From Ramlibacter monticola (GTDB lineage Bacteria > Pseudomonadota > Gammaproteobacteria > Burkholderiales > Burkholderiaceae_C): a DNA stretch of 64,000 nucleotides. The notes under the pieces are model-generated. The model saw nothing but the letters and a program-made list of their open reading frames with translations, was not told the origin of the DNA and did no database searches. This document shows, piece after piece, positions 1 through 8,806 of the stretch. Position 1 is the first letter of the stretch, and every line of letters begins with the position of its first letter. Both the position numbers and the translations under genes were made by a program. The stretch spans positions 360,375 to 424,374 of the forward strand of contig NZ_JAEQNE010000005.1 in the NCBI RefSeq assembly GCF_016722785.1. The letters run 5' to 3'.

Positions 1-148
1 TGAGCGACTTGCCGGCACCCGACTCGCCGACCACGCCCAGGATCTCGCCCGGCGCGATGTCGAAGGAGATGCGGTCCAGCGCCCGCAGCGTCCCGCGCCG
101 CGTCGGGAACTCCACCACCAGATCCTGGACTTGAAGGAGCGGGTTCAT
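1..148 (-). CDS. Peptide-type ABC transporter ATP-binding protein, N-terminal part only
   Basis: Only the first 49 codons are inside the window; the gene runs off the left edge. The visible start is an ordinary nucleotide-binding domain of the DppD/OppD type: a short first strand, a lead-in ending in the phrase [19 protein letters not shown], and therefore a complete Walker A P-loop (GESGAGKS). The ATG overlaps the TGA of the upstream permease gene (ATGA, 145-148), which implies translational coupling. Its role would be to hydrolyse ATP on the cytoplasmic face of the importer encoded by the preceding genes. Substrate class (di- or oligopeptide, or a related amide) is inferred from the family only. 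Confidence 0.9.
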   Translation of the reverse strand, partial: MNPLLQVQDLVVEFPTRRGTLRALDRISFDIAPGEILGVVGESGAGKSL

Positions 149-1056
149 CGCAGCCGCGGGTTCAGCGCATCGCGCAGCCAGTCGCCCAGGAGGTTCACCG
201 ACAGCGCGATCAGGATCAACATGACCGCCGGGAACACCGTGATCCACCACTCGCCCGAGAACAGGTAGTTGTTGCCGACCTGGATCAACGTGCCCAGCGA
301 GGGCGAGGTGGGCGGCACGCCCACGCCCAGGAAGGACAGCGTCGCCTCGGTGATGATGGCCGTGGCGATGTGGATGGTGGCCAGCACCAGCACCGGCCCC
401 AGCACATTGGGCAGCACGTGGCGCAGCATGATGCGCAGCGGCGCCACGCCCGTCACGCGCGCCGCCTGCACGTATTCCTTGCTGCGCTCCACCAGCGTGG
501 AACCGCGCACGGTGCGCGCGTACTGCACCCAGCCGGCCAGCGTGATCGCGAGGATCAGCACGCCGAAGGCGACGGTGTTCGGCGCGTTGGGGAACAGCGC
601 GCGCCCCACGCCGGCGATCAGCAGCGCCACCAGGATCGCCGGGAAACTGAGCATCACGTCGCACAGGCGCATCAGGAAGGCGTCGACCCAGCCGCCGCGG
701 AAGCCGGCCAGCAGTCCGAGCGACACGCCGATCACCATCGACAGCAGCACGGAGACCACGCCCACGACCAGCGAGATGCGGGCGCCGTACATCAGGGCCG
801 ACAGGATGTCACGGCCCTGGTCGTCGGTGCCCAGCAGGTACTTGCGGCTGCCCTCCGCCAGCCACGCCGGCGGACGGCGCGCGTCGCCCAGCTCCAGCGT
901 GGTGAGGTCGAAGGGATTGTGCGGCGCCACCCAGCCGGCGAAGACCGCACAGAACAGGCACACGATGGCGATGGCCGCCGCCAGCATCGCCACCGGGGAC
1001 GTGCGGAAGCTGTAGCCGACGTCGCCGTCAAGCCAGCGCGCGAGCAGCTGCCTCAT
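145..1056 (-). CDS. ABC transporter permease, DppC/OppC type
   Basis: A 303-residue inner-membrane protein. It has the N-terminal OppC_N-type helix (about residues 20-43) followed by a periplasmic segment that includes APHNPFDL, then the usual five-helix BPD_transp_1 core. The cytoplasmic EAA loop that contacts the ATPase is recognisable around residues 197-216 ([20 protein letters not shown]). Length is normal for the family. It starts 4 bases after the stop of the solute-binding protein gene and overlaps the ATPase start by 4 bases, so the three are co-transcribed. It should form a heterodimeric channel with the DppB-like protein at 3908-4888. Peptide import is the family function; the real substrate is unknown. 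Confidence 0.93.
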   Translation of the reverse strand: MRQLLARWLDGDVGYSFRTSPVAMLAAAIAIVCLFCAVFAGWVAPHNPFDLTTLELGDARRPPAWLAEGSRKYLLGTDDQGRDILSALMYGARISLVVGVVSVLLSMVIGVSLGLLAGFRGGWVDAFLMRLCDVMLSFPAILVALLIAGVGRALFPNAPNTVAFGVLILAITLAGWVQYARTVRGSTLVERSKEYVQAARVTGVAPLRIMLRHVLPNVLGPVLVLATIHIATAIITEATLSFLGVGVPPTSPSLGTLIQVGNNYLFSGEWWITVFPAVMLILIALSVNLLGDWLRDALNPRLR

Positions 1057-1060
1057 CGCG

Positions 1061-2635
1061 TCAGGCGCCCGACTTCACCTTGATCCACTTGAAGGAGATG
1101 TTGTTGTCGGGGCGCTGGACCAACTCCACGCGCTTGCTCACGCCCCAGGCCAGCGCCTGCTGGTGCAGCGGGATGTGGCCGATGTCGTCCTGGTGGATCT
1201 TGAAGGCCTCGTGGATCATCGCGTTGCGCTTCGTCTTGTCGGTCTCCGCCTGCACCTTGCGGGCGAGCTCGTCGACCTTCGGGTTGCAGTAGGCGCCGAG
1301 GTTGAACTGGCCGGCGCCCTTGTCGTCCACGCAGGACATGATCGCGTTCAGCGGGTCGTGGGCGTCCACGGTGCTGGGCGTCCACCCGAGCAGGTAGAAG
1401 CTGGTGTCGCGGCGCAGGATCTTCGGGAAGTAGGTGCCCTTGGTCTCGGCCGCCAGGTTGATCTTGACGCCGATGCGCGAGAGGTTGGCCGCCACCGCCT
1501 GGCAGATCCGCGAGTCGTTGACGTAGCGGTCGTTCGGGCAGTTCATCGTGACCTCGAAGCCGTTCGGGTAGCCGGCCTCGGTCAGCAGCTTCTTCGCGCC
1601 CTCCGGGTCGTAGGGCAGGCGCTTGTTCAGGTCGGGCTGGAAGCCGTTGATGCCGTTGCCGACCATCTCCCCGGTGGGCGAGGAAGCGCCGCGCATCACC
1701 GTCTTCCTGATGCCCTCGATGTCGATCGCCTGGTAGAAGGCCTGGCGCACGCGCTTGTCCTTGAACGGGTTCTTGCCCTTGATGTTCGAGTACAGCAGCT
1801 CGTCGCGCTTCTGGTCCATGCCCAGGAAGATGGTGCGCAGTTCGGGGCCGGTGAGCGCCCGCGCGTTGGGCGAGGCGTTGACACGGTCCACGTCCTGCAG
1901 CGGCACCGGTTCCATCACGTCGATCTCGCCGGAGAGCAGCGCGGCCACGCGGGTGGCGTCGTTGCCGATGGGCGTGAAGACCACCTCCTGCACGTTGCCC
2001 TCGACCTTGCCCCAGTAGTTGCCGTTGCGCACGAAGGTCGTGCGCACGCCGGGCTGGCGCTCGCGCAGGCGATACGGGCCGGTGCCGTTGGCGCGGAAGG
2101 AGGCGGCGTTCTCGATGCCCTTGCGGCGGTCCACCGGGCGGGTGGCCTGGTTGTCCTCGCACCACTTCTTGGACATGATCATCACGCGCGACATCATGTC
2201 CGGCAGGATGGGGAAGGGCTTGTTGGTCTCGATCTCCACGGTGTGGCTGTCGACCTTGCGCACCGCCTTGAAGTCGTTGGTGTAGCTCTTCATGTCGGAG
2301 CCGTCGGCCTGCGTGCGCGCCATCGAGAACAGCACGTCGTCGGCCGTGAAGGGCGTGCCGTCGTGGAACTGCACGTTCTTGCGCAGGTCGAAGCGCCACA
2401 CCGTCGGCGAGGTCTGCTTCCAGGCGGTCGCCAGCCCGGGCATCAGGCTCAGGTCCTTGTCGCGCAGCACCAGCGCGTCGTAGATGTTGCCCAGCACGTC
2501 CAGCTGCAGCGACTCGTTCAGGGAATGCGGGTCCATCGACAGTGCATCGCCCTGGTTGGCGATGCGCACGGCCTGCGCCTGCACGCCCAGTGCGGCGCAC
2601 AGCAGACCCACGGCGAGAACGCTCTTGATTCGCAT
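1061..2635 (-). CDS. ABC transporter periplasmic solute-binding protein, family 5
   Basis: A 524-residue exported protein. The N-terminus is a clear signal peptide (basic MRIK, a hydrophobic run, then a GVQAQA cleavage region). The mature part carries family-5 binding-protein landmarks: ALSMDPH near residue 33, DALVLRDKDLSLMPGLATAW, and FDLRKNVQFHDGTPFTADDV around residues 84-103. This family captures peptides, glutathione, nickel complexes or related amides in the periplasm and hands them to the DppBC-type channel. The gene lies between an M20 hydrolase and the DppC-like permease, all on the same strand with short gaps. The ATG at 2635 follows an AAGGAGTT-type ribosome site. The neighbouring amidohydrolase hints that the cargo is an N-acylated amino acid or peptide; that is inference. 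Confidence 0.93.
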   Translation of the reverse strand: MRIKSVLAVGLLCAALGVQAQAVRIANQGDALSMDPHSLNESLQLDVLGNIYDALVLRDKDLSLMPGLATAWKQTSPTVWRFDLRKNVQFHDGTPFTADDVLFSMARTQADGSDMKSYTNDFKAVRKVDSHTVEIETNKPFPILPDMMSRVMIMSKKWCEDNQATRPVDRRKGIENAASFRANGTGPYRLRERQPGVRTTFVRNGNYWGKVEGNVQEVVFTPIGNDATRVAALLSGEIDVMEPVPLQDVDRVNASPNARALTGPELRTIFLGMDQKRDELLYSNIKGKNPFKDKRVRQAFYQAIDIEGIRKTVMRGASSPTGEMVGNGINGFQPDLNKRLPYDPEGAKKLLTEAGYPNGFEVTMNCPNDRYVNDSRICQAVAANLSRIGVKINLAAETKGTYFPKILRRDTSFYLLGWTPSTVDAHDPLNAIMSCVDDKGAGQFNLGAYCNPKVDELARKVQAETDKTKRNAMIHEAFKIHQDDIGHIPLHQQALAWGVSKRVELVQRPDNNISFKWIKVKSGA

Positions 2636-2687
2636 GATGGAACTCCTTGTTGGAAGTGATGCCCTCGGATGAAAGCGTGCCTGCGGC

Positions 2688-3902
2688 TCAGGTCGCGAGC
2701 GGCAGGCCCTGCTCCACCAGGCTCGCGTGCAGCGCGGAGCCGAGCGGAAGGATCTCGTCGTTGAAGTCGTAGCGCGTCATGTGCAGCATGCAGCTGCCTT
2801 CGCCGCCCTGGCCGATGCGGAGGTAGGCGCCGGGGCGGACCTGCAGCATGAAGGAGAAGTCCTCGGCGCCCATGCTGGGTTCCATGTCGCGCACCACGTT
2901 CTCGGGGCCCACCAGGGACTCCGCCACGTCACCCGCGAATTCGGTCTCGCGGGCGGTGTTGATGGTCGCCGGGTAGATGCGCTCGTACTGCACCGTGGCC
3001 GAGGCGCCGAAGCCCAGCGCCACCGCGCTGCACAGCTCCTTCAGCCGCCTTTCCACCATGTCCTGCACTTCCGGGCGGAAGGTGCGCACCGTGCCCACCA
3101 GCGTCGCCTTGCCGGGGATCACGCTCATCGCGTGCAGGTCGCCCGCCTGCATCGCGCACAGGCTGATCACCGCGCCGTCAACCGGCTTCACGTTGCGCGA
3201 GACGATGCTCTGGACGGCGGTGATGATGTGGCCGGCGACCAGCACGGGGTCGACCGCAAGGTAGGCGTGCGCGCCGTGGCCGCCCTTGCCGGTGATCTCG
3301 ATGGTGACGCGGTCGGCCGAGGCCATCATCGCGTGGTGGCGGATGCCGAAGCAGCCGGGCTTGAGGCCGGGCCAGTTGTGCATCGCATAGACCGACTCCA
3401 CCGGCCAGCGCTGGAACAGGCCGTCCTCGATCATGGCCTTGGCGCCGGCGAAGCCTTCCTCGCCGGGCTGGAAGATCAGCACCGCGGTCCCGTCGAAGTT
3501 GCGCGTCTCCGCGAGGTAGCGCGCCGCGCCGATCAGCATCGTGACGTGGCCGTCGTGGCCACAGCCGTGCATCATCCCGTTGCGGGTGGACTTCCAGGGG
3601 AAGTCGTTGCTCTCGGCCATGGTGAGGGCGTCCATGTCGGCGCGCAGGCCGATCATGCGGTTCGAGGTGTTGGCGCGGCCGCGGACGAGGCCCACGACGC
3701 CAGTCTTGCCGATGCCGGTGTGGATCTCGTCCACCCCGCACAGGCGCAGGGCTTCCTGCACGCGGGCGGCGGTGTAGACCTCCTCGAAGCCCAGTTCCGG
3801 GTGCGCGTGCAGGTCGCGCCGGAAGGCGGTGAGTTCGGGATGGAACTGCGCGATGTGCGCGAAGGGGCGCGCGTGCGCCAGTCGGGCGGCCGGGGCCAGC
3901 AT
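2688..3902 (-). CDS. M20 family amidohydrolase / N-acyl-amino-acid hydrolase
   Basis: A 404-residue metallohydrolase of the M20 family (hippurate hydrolase, IAA-amino acid hydrolase, AbgB-like group). The start is taken as the ATG at 3902, 5 bases after the permease stop; the reading frame stays open further upstream but only over the permease gene. Metal-site signatures are visible: RRDLHAHPELGFEE at the N-terminus, GCGHDGHVTML about residue 109, QPGEEGFAGAKAMIEDG about residue 140, MHNWPGLKPG about residue 172, and MGAEDFSFML near the C-terminus. The family removes an acyl or aryl group from an amino acid in the cytoplasm. Placement between the permease and binding-protein genes suggests that it processes what the importer brings in. 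No signal peptide is seen. Confidence 0.92.
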   Translation of the reverse strand: MLAPAARLAHARPFAHIAQFHPELTAFRRDLHAHPELGFEEVYTAARVQEALRLCGVDEIHTGIGKTGVVGLVRGRANTSNRMIGLRADMDALTMAESNDFPWKSTRNGMMHGCGHDGHVTMLIGAARYLAETRNFDGTAVLIFQPGEEGFAGAKAMIEDGLFQRWPVESVYAMHNWPGLKPGCFGIRHHAMMASADRVTIEITGKGGHGAHAYLAVDPVLVAGHIITAVQSIVSRNVKPVDGAVISLCAMQAGDLHAMSVIPGKATLVGTVRTFRPEVQDMVERRLKELCSAVALGFGASATVQYERIYPATINTARETEFAGDVAESLVGPENVVRDMEPSMGAEDFSFMLQVRPGAYLRIGQGGEGSCMLHMTRYDFNDEILPLGSALHASLVEQGLPLAT

Positions 3903-3907
3903 ACGGG

Positions 3908-4888
3908 TCAATGTCCTCCCGCCGCCGCCACGCGCAGGCGCGGATCGACGACGAAGTAAAGCAGGTCGACGACCAGGTTGATCGCGACGAAGATCAGGGC
4001 GATCAGGCAGAGGTAGCACGCCATCACGGGGATGTCGGCGAAGGTCACCGCCTGGATGAAGAGAAGACCCATGCCGGGCCACTGGAACACGGTCTCGGTG
4101 ATGATCGCGAAGGCGATCAGCTGGCCGAGCTGCAGGCCCGTGATGGTCATCACGGGCACCATGGTGTTCTTCAGCGCGTGGCCGAAGTGGATCGCGCGGT
4201 TCGACAGGCCACGGGCGCGCGCGAACTTGATGTAGTCGGTGCGCAGCACCTCCAGCATCTCCGCGCGCACCAGGCGCATGATCAGCGTCAGCTGGAAGAT
4301 CGCCAGCGTGATCGACGGCAGCACGATGTGGTGCCAGCCGTCGCGCGTCGCCAGGCCGGTGCCCCACCAGCCGACCTGCACCGTCTGGCCGCGGCCGAAG
4401 CTGGGGAACCAGCCGAGCGTGACGGAGAAGACCAGGATCAGCAGGATGCCGATCAGGAACGTCGGCAGCGACACGCCCAGCAGCGACAGCGTCATGAACA
4501 ACTGGCTGCCGAAGCTGCCGCGCCGCAGGGCCGCGTACACGCCCATGGGCACGCCCACCAGCAGCGCGAGCAGCGCCGCGATCAGCGCCAGTTCCAGCGT
4601 GGCGGGGAAGCGTTCCGCGATCAGGCGCGAGACCTTGGCGCCCTGGCGCAGGCTGAGGCCGAACTCGCCCTGCACCGCGTTGCCCAGGAAGTGCCAGAAC
4701 TGCACGAAAAAGGGCTGGTCGAGCCCCAGCGCGGAGCGCAGCTCGCGGATCTGCTCCGGCCTCGCGTCCTGCCCGAGCAGGAACACCACCGGGTCCCCGA
4801 CGTACTGGAACAGCAGGAAGGCGATGAAGGCGACCGTGACCATGACCACGACGGCCTGGAGCATGCGGCGCAGGATGAAGGCGAGCAT
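3908..4888 (-). CDS. ABC transporter permease, DppB/OppB type
   Basis: A 326-residue inner-membrane protein and the partner of the DppC-like permease at 145-1056. The start MLAFILRRMLQAVVVM is typical of the family; an in-frame ATG at 4921 would add 11 residues, and neither start has a strong ribosome site. Landmarks include the periplasmic DPVVFLLGQDA segment, RSALGLDQPFFVQF, and the EAA loop near residue 240 (ARARGLSNRAIHFGHALKN). Its stop lies 5 bases before the start of the M20 hydrolase. It is the first transporter gene of the operon and may be co-transcribed with the DUF3047 lipoprotein gene 80 bases upstream. Confidence 0.93.
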   Translation of the reverse strand: MLAFILRRMLQAVVVMVTVAFIAFLLFQYVGDPVVFLLGQDARPEQIRELRSALGLDQPFFVQFWHFLGNAVQGEFGLSLRQGAKVSRLIAERFPATLELALIAALLALLVGVPMGVYAALRRGSFGSQLFMTLSLLGVSLPTFLIGILLILVFSVTLGWFPSFGRGQTVQVGWWGTGLATRDGWHHIVLPSITLAIFQLTLIMRLVRAEMLEVLRTDYIKFARARGLSNRAIHFGHALKNTMVPVMTITGLQLGQLIAFAIITETVFQWPGMGLLFIQAVTFADIPVMACYLCLIALIFVAINLVVDLLYFVVDPRLRVAAAGGH

Positions 4889-4968
4889 CGGGTCCGAGCG
4901 TTGGGCTGCCGAGGCTAGCATGGCAATTCCCGTGCCGGAACGCGGGGAAACTCTGAACGTTCCCCGGC

Positions 4969-5748
4969 TCAGTGCGCCCGTTGCGCGGGCACCAGGCGCA
5001 CCGGTCCGTACCAGGCCTGCGTGTGCGAATGCGTGTTGTCGCTGTCGGTCATGATCGCGATGCCGACCAGCGCACCGGGCTCCTCGCCGAACACGCGCAG
5101 GTAATCGGCGCGGATGTCGCGCTCGTAATCCAGCCAGCGGTTCAGCCGCTGCGGGCCCGATTCGACCACCAGCTTGCGGATGCGGTCGGTGCGCGGGCTG
5201 CGGATGACGCTGCCGGGTTCGCGATGGTTGCACCACACGTACATCAGCGTGGCGTACGGCATCTCCTCGCCGGTGAGCGCGCGGGCCAGTTCGGAAAGGG
5301 CGGCGTCGCGCGCCGAGAAGCGCGAGCGGTCGCCCTCGAAGGCGAGCACGATGCGCACCGGGGCGTCGTCGCGGTCGCGCAGCGCCAGGTCGGCCTGCTC
5401 GATCAGGCCGGGCACCTTCCAGGAGAAGCGCACGCGGCCCAGGTCGGCCGGCGCGATGCGGACCTGCTGGCGCAGCATGCTCGCCGAGCTCTCGGCCTGC
5501 ACCGACATCGCATCGCGGCCGTCGAGGCGCGCATATTGGAAATGGGTGGCGGTCTTGCCGGGGAAGGTCTTGTGCACCCAGGGAGCGTCGGCCGCATCGG
5601 CGTGCAGCCCGGATTGCCCGGCCCAGGGCGAGCTCGCAGGGTCGGCGGCCTGCTGCGCGGGCGGCGACGCGCAGCCGGCCAGCAGGGCGGCGGCGCACAG
5701 GAGGGTGGCGCAGCGGCGGCGACGTCCGGAAAACAGCGGGGTGTCCAT
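4969..5748 (-). CDS. DUF3047 domain lipoprotein
   Basis: A 259-residue predicted lipoprotein. The chosen start at 5748 gives an arginine-rich n-region, a hydrophobic run LLCAAALLAG and a lipobox cysteine (LAGC-ASPP), so the mature protein should be lipid-anchored. Longer in-frame starts run into the downstream porin terminator and are unlikely. The body matches the DUF3047 pattern: RFSWKVPG, RIVLAFEGDRSRFS, MYVWCN about residue 180, and a C-terminal MTDSDNTHSHTQAWYGPVRL that is typical of this family. Its biochemical role is unknown. It sits at the head of the peptide-transporter operon in the same direction, separated by 80 bases, so co-expression is possible but not demonstrated. Confidence 0.8.
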   Translation of the reverse strand: MDTPLFSGRRRRCATLLCAAALLAGCASPPAQQAADPASSPWAGQSGLHADAADAPWVHKTFPGKTATHFQYARLDGRDAMSVQAESSASMLRQQVRIAPADLGRVRFSWKVPGLIEQADLALRDRDDAPVRIVLAFEGDRSRFSARDAALSELARALTGEEMPYATLMYVWCNHREPGSVIRSPRTDRIRKLVVESGPQRLNRWLDYERDIRADYLRVFGEEPGALVGIAIMTDSDNTHSHTQAWYGPVRLVPAQRAH

Positions 5749-5758
5749 TGAGTGGAGG

Positions 5759-5783
5759 AAAAAAGCCGCCCGAGGGCGGCTTT
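5759..5783 (-). terminator. Rho-independent terminator of porin gene 1
   Basis: Read on the minus strand this is a G+C-rich hairpin (GCCGCC / GGCGGC arms with a 4-base loop) followed by a run of T. It lies 45 bases past the stop of the porin at 5828. Equivalent hairpins follow porins 2 and 3. Confidence 0.8.
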
Positions 5784-5827
5784 CAAGTTTCTTTTCTTCT
5801 GCAGCGGCCTCGCGGCCGCTTCGAAGA

Positions 5828-6988
5828 TTAGAAGCTGTGGCGGATGCCCAGGTCGAAGCCAGTGGAGTTGTTGTTGGCAACAGCGCTGGAACCGTTCAGG
5901 GCGAAGGCCGAGCCGCCTTCGTTCTTCACGCGGGCCACGGTCGTGTAGATCGCGGTGCGCTTGGACAGGTTGTGCACGTAGCCCAGGGCCAGTTGCTTGG
6001 CTTCCGGCTCGGCGCCGCCGGCCAGCTCGATCTTGTAGGTCGAGTAGGCGATGCGGATTTCGCCGGCGCCGACCGGCACCAGGGCGCCGATCAGCCAGCC
6101 CTTGCCGTCGACTTCAGCGCTGGTGGCGCTGGTGTCACGGTTTTCCTGGCTGTAGTGGCCCATCAGCTTGGCCATGCCGAAGTCCCACTGGCCGCCGATG
6201 TTCCAGGTCGTGAAGTCGCCCGACGGGCCACCGGCCGCGCCGTTGACCGGCGTGGCGTCGTAGCGGGTCTTGGCATAGGAGATCGCCACGTTGAACGGGC
6301 CGGCGCCGTAGCCGATGCGACCGCCCCAGCCGGTGCCGTCCTTCTCGTTGGCGGCGTTGTTCTGGACGTTCTCACCCATCCAGTAGTTGACCTGGCCGTA
6401 GATGCCGCCCAGGTTGGCCGGCAGGAAGTAGCCGATGTCGTTGGAAGCGCGGACGATCACGCCACGGGTGCCGACCGGCACCAGCGCGTTGGCGGCCGTG
6501 CCCAGGCCGCCGGCAGGCGCCACCAGGGTCAGGGTCGTGCCCACGCCGTTCGTGCCGAACGGATCGAAAATCGTCAGGTTCCAGAAGGTCGGGGTGTAGT
6601 CGCGACCCAGGCGCACTTCGCCCCAGTTGCCGGACAGGCTGACCGTCGAACGGCGGTTGAACACCAGGCCGGCGCCGTCGTTGGGGGCCTGCAGGCCGTT
6701 CTGGTTGCCCACCGGGATGCGCTGGCCAGCGGTGCCGTCGTCGTTACCCAGGGAACCTTCCAGCCAGAAGGAAGCGGCCAGACCGCCACCCAGGTCTTCC
6801 GTGCCACGGAAGCCGATGCGCGAGCTGTTGTAGCCGGAGTTGGTCAGCTGCGTCTTGCTGGAGGCGCCGTCGGTGCCCTTGCCGTAGGCGATCGTCGCGT
6901 CGACGATACCGAACAGGGTGACCGACGACTGTGCGGAGGCCGCACCTGCAGCGGCCATCACAGCCAGCGCAATCAGGGACTTTTTCAT
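5828..6988 (-). CDS. Outer-membrane porin, tandem copy 1
   Basis: A 386-residue general diffusion porin of the Gram_neg_porin (porin_4) family. It has a signal peptide cleaved after AGAASA and starts the mature chain with QSSVTLFGIVDA, a family hallmark. It ends in GFDLGIRHSF; the C-terminal phenylalanine is the recognition signal for the Bam machinery. A trimeric 16-stranded barrel is expected. It is the third and most distal of three tandem paralogues and differs from copy 2 at only scattered residues, for example ISYAKTRYD against AAYAQTKYD and SQENRDTSATSAEVD against SAEKRDASVTSAEAK. It has its own terminator and its own upstream block, so it is probably transcribed on its own. Confidence 0.95.
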   Translation of the reverse strand: MKKSLIALAVMAAAGAASAQSSVTLFGIVDATIAYGKGTDGASSKTQLTNSGYNSSRIGFRGTEDLGGGLAASFWLEGSLGNDDGTAGQRIPVGNQNGLQAPNDGAGLVFNRRSTVSLSGNWGEVRLGRDYTPTFWNLTIFDPFGTNGVGTTLTLVAPAGGLGTAANALVPVGTRGVIVRASNDIGYFLPANLGGIYGQVNYWMGENVQNNAANEKDGTGWGGRIGYGAGPFNVAISYAKTRYDATPVNGAAGGPSGDFTTWNIGGQWDFGMAKLMGHYSQENRDTSATSAEVDGKGWLIGALVPVGAGEIRIAYSTYKIELAGGAEPEAKQLALGYVHNLSKRTAIYTTVARVKNEGGSAFALNGSSAVANNNSTGFDLGIRHSF

Positions 6989-7099
6989 TCAAGTTTCTCC
7001 AAGGTTAAACATGGGGCCCGGTTACGCATGAGGCGCGCATGCAGGTGCACGCCGCACTCCTACCGAACCCCGGCCAACCTCCACTTTGGGAGGTTGTTC

Positions 7100-7128
7100 T
7101 ATCCCGACAGAGCGCTCTTGCGGCGCAG
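7100..7128 (-). promoter_or_regulatory. Putative promoter of porin gene 1
   Basis: On the minus strand a CTGCGC hexamer is separated by 17 bases from GGGATA. The spacing matches candidate elements upstream of porins 2 and 3, and the spacer carries a perfect AGAGCGCTCT palindrome. The hexamers are weak matches to the sigma-70 consensus, so this rests on conservation between the copies. Confidence 0.35.
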
Positions 7129-7136
7129 AGTTGGGC

Positions 7137-7164
7137 AAAAAAAGCCGCCACATGGGCGGCTTTT
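7137..7164 (-). terminator. Rho-independent terminator of porin gene 2
   Basis: On the minus strand there is a GCCGCC / GGCGGC hairpin with a 5-base loop, followed by a run of seven T. It lies 49 bases past the stop of porin 2 and directly upstream of the putative promoter of porin 1. Confidence 0.8.
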
Positions 7165-7208
7165 CAAGTTTCTTGTTTTCTGCAGCGGCCTTGCGGCCGC
7201 TTCGAAAA

Positions 7209-8369
7209 TCAGAAGCTGTGGCGGATGCCCAGGTCGAAGCCGGTGGAGGTGTTGTTCACGACCGCGGTGGAGCCGTTCAGGGCGAAGGCCGCGCCACCTT
7301 CGTTCTTCGCGCGGGCAATGGTCGTGTAGAGCGCAGTGCGCTTGGACAGGTTGTGCACGTAGCCCAGGGCAAACTGCTTGGCTTCCGGCTCGGCGCCGCC
7401 GACCAGCTCGATCTTGTAGGTCGAGTAGGAAGCACGGATTTCGCCGGCGCCGACCGGCACCAGGGCGCCGATCAGCCAGCCCTTGCCCTTGGCCTCGGCA
7501 CTGGTGACGCTGGCATCACGCTTTTCGGCGGAGTAGTGGCCCATCAGCTTGGCCATGCCGAAGTCCCACTGGCCGCCGATGTTCCAGGTCGTGAAGTCAC
7601 CCGACGGGCCACCGGCCGCGCCGTTGACCGGGGTGGCGTCGTACTTGGTCTGGGCGTAAGCGGCAGCCACGTTGAACGGGCCGGCGCCGTAGCCGATGCG
7701 ACCACCCCAGCCACTGCCGTCCTTTTCGTTGGCGGCGTTGTTCTGGACGTTCTCGCCCATCCAGTAGTTGATCTGGCCGTAGATGCCGCCCAGGTTGGCC
7801 GGCAGGAAGTAGCCGATGTCGTTGGAAGCGCGGACGATCACGCCACGGGTGCCCACCGGCACCAGCGCGTTGGCCGCAACGCCCAGACCGCCCGCGGGGG
7901 CAACCAGGGTCAGGGTGGTGCCGACGCCGTTCGTGCCGAACGGATCGAAAATCGTCAGGTTCCAGAAGGTCGGGGTGTAGTCACGACCCAGGCGCACTTC
8001 GCCCCAGTTGCCGGACAGGCTGACCGTGGAACGGCGGTTGAACACCAGGCCGGCGCCGTCGTTGGGGGCCTGCAGGCCGTTCTGGTTGCCCACCGGGATG
8101 CGCTGGCCAGCGGTGCCGTCGTCGTTACCCAGGGAACCTTCCAGCCAGAAGGAAGCGGCCAGGCCGCCACCCAGGTCTTCCGTGCCACGGAAGCCGAGGC
8201 GCGAGCTGTTGTAGCCGGAGTTGGTCAGCTGCGTCTTGCTGGAGGCGCCGTCGGTGCCCTTGCCGTAGGCGATCGTCGCGTCAACGATGCCGAACACGGT
8301 GACCGACGACTGGGCGGAGGCCGCACCCGCAGCGGCCATCACGGCCAGCGCAATCAGGGACTTTTTCAT
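7209..8369 (-). CDS. Outer-membrane porin, tandem copy 2
   Basis: A 386-residue porin of the same family as its neighbours. The start is placed at the MKKSLIALAVM codon (8369), which aligns exactly with copies 1 and 3; an in-frame ATG five codons earlier falls inside the ribosome-site region (CTTGGAGAAACTTGCA) and is not used by the other copies. It has a signal peptide, a mature start QSSVTVFGIVDA, and a C-terminus of GFDLGIRHSF. It differs from copy 1 by scattered substitutions, mainly in predicted loops and one strand. The upstream block resembles that of copy 3 over about 150 bases, so the duplication included regulatory DNA. Confidence 0.95.
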   Translation of the reverse strand: MKKSLIALAVMAAAGAASAQSSVTVFGIVDATIAYGKGTDGASSKTQLTNSGYNSSRLGFRGTEDLGGGLAASFWLEGSLGNDDGTAGQRIPVGNQNGLQAPNDGAGLVFNRRSTVSLSGNWGEVRLGRDYTPTFWNLTIFDPFGTNGVGTTLTLVAPAGGLGVAANALVPVGTRGVIVRASNDIGYFLPANLGGIYGQINYWMGENVQNNAANEKDGSGWGGRIGYGAGPFNVAAAYAQTKYDATPVNGAAGGPSGDFTTWNIGGQWDFGMAKLMGHYSAEKRDASVTSAEAKGKGWLIGALVPVGAGEIRASYSTYKIELVGGAEPEAKQFALGYVHNLSKRTALYTTIARAKNEGGAAFALNGSTAVVNNTSTGFDLGIRHSF

Positions 8370-8464
8370 TGCAAGTTTCTCCAAGGTTAAACGAGGGCTC
8401 CGGTACGTATGGGGCGCTCATCCAAGCACGTGGCGCATTCCCACCGGATCCCCGGGCCAACCTC

Positions 8465-8614
8465 CTTTTGGGAAGTTGCTGCTATTCCACCAGAGCGCTT
8501 TTTGCCGCGCAAAGTAATTCGCCCTGCGGACGAGGTTTCGTTGCAGTCCGACAACAGGATTGCCATGGTCGAGTGGACCGTACACAACAATTTTGTGGTT
8601 TTTCCGCATCGCAG
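8465..8614 (-). repeat. Duplicated upstream region of porin gene 2
   Basis: This stretch can be matched, with substitutions and small gaps, to 10063-10212 upstream of porin 3. Shared pieces include ATTCCACCAGAGCGCTTTTTG, CGTTGCAG followed by a C-rich stretch, GGTCGAGTGG and TTTGT.GTTT. It lies in the 437-base gap between porins 2 and 3, which otherwise holds only the terminator of porin 3 and no convincing gene. Confidence 0.6.
8484..8512 (-). promoter_or_regulatory. Putative promoter of porin gene 2
   Basis: On the minus strand TTGCGC and TGGAAT are separated by 17 bases, with AAAAAGCGCTCT in the spacer. The same arrangement occurs upstream of porin 3. Nothing stronger is seen in this gap. 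Confidence 0.4.
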
Positions 8615-8734
8615 ATGCTGGCGCGCCGTGAAATCTTCGGGGGCCCCCACGCCAGTGGGGGGCACATCCCGGCAGATGGCCCGCCGCATCCTCGGCGCCA
8701 CAACCAGGGGATCGATGACCATGCGGCGCAACGG

Positions 8735-8763
8735 AAAAAAGGGCCGCCCTTCGGCGGCCCTTT
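8735..8763 (-). terminator. Rho-independent terminator of porin gene 3
   Basis: A strong hairpin with eight-base arms (GGGCCGCC / GGCGGCCC) around a 4-base loop, followed by six T on the minus strand. It lies 43 bases past the stop of porin 3. Confidence 0.85.
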
Positions 8764-8806
8764 CAAGTTTCTTTTCTTCCGTGGCGGCCTTCGGGCCGCT
8801 TCGAAA

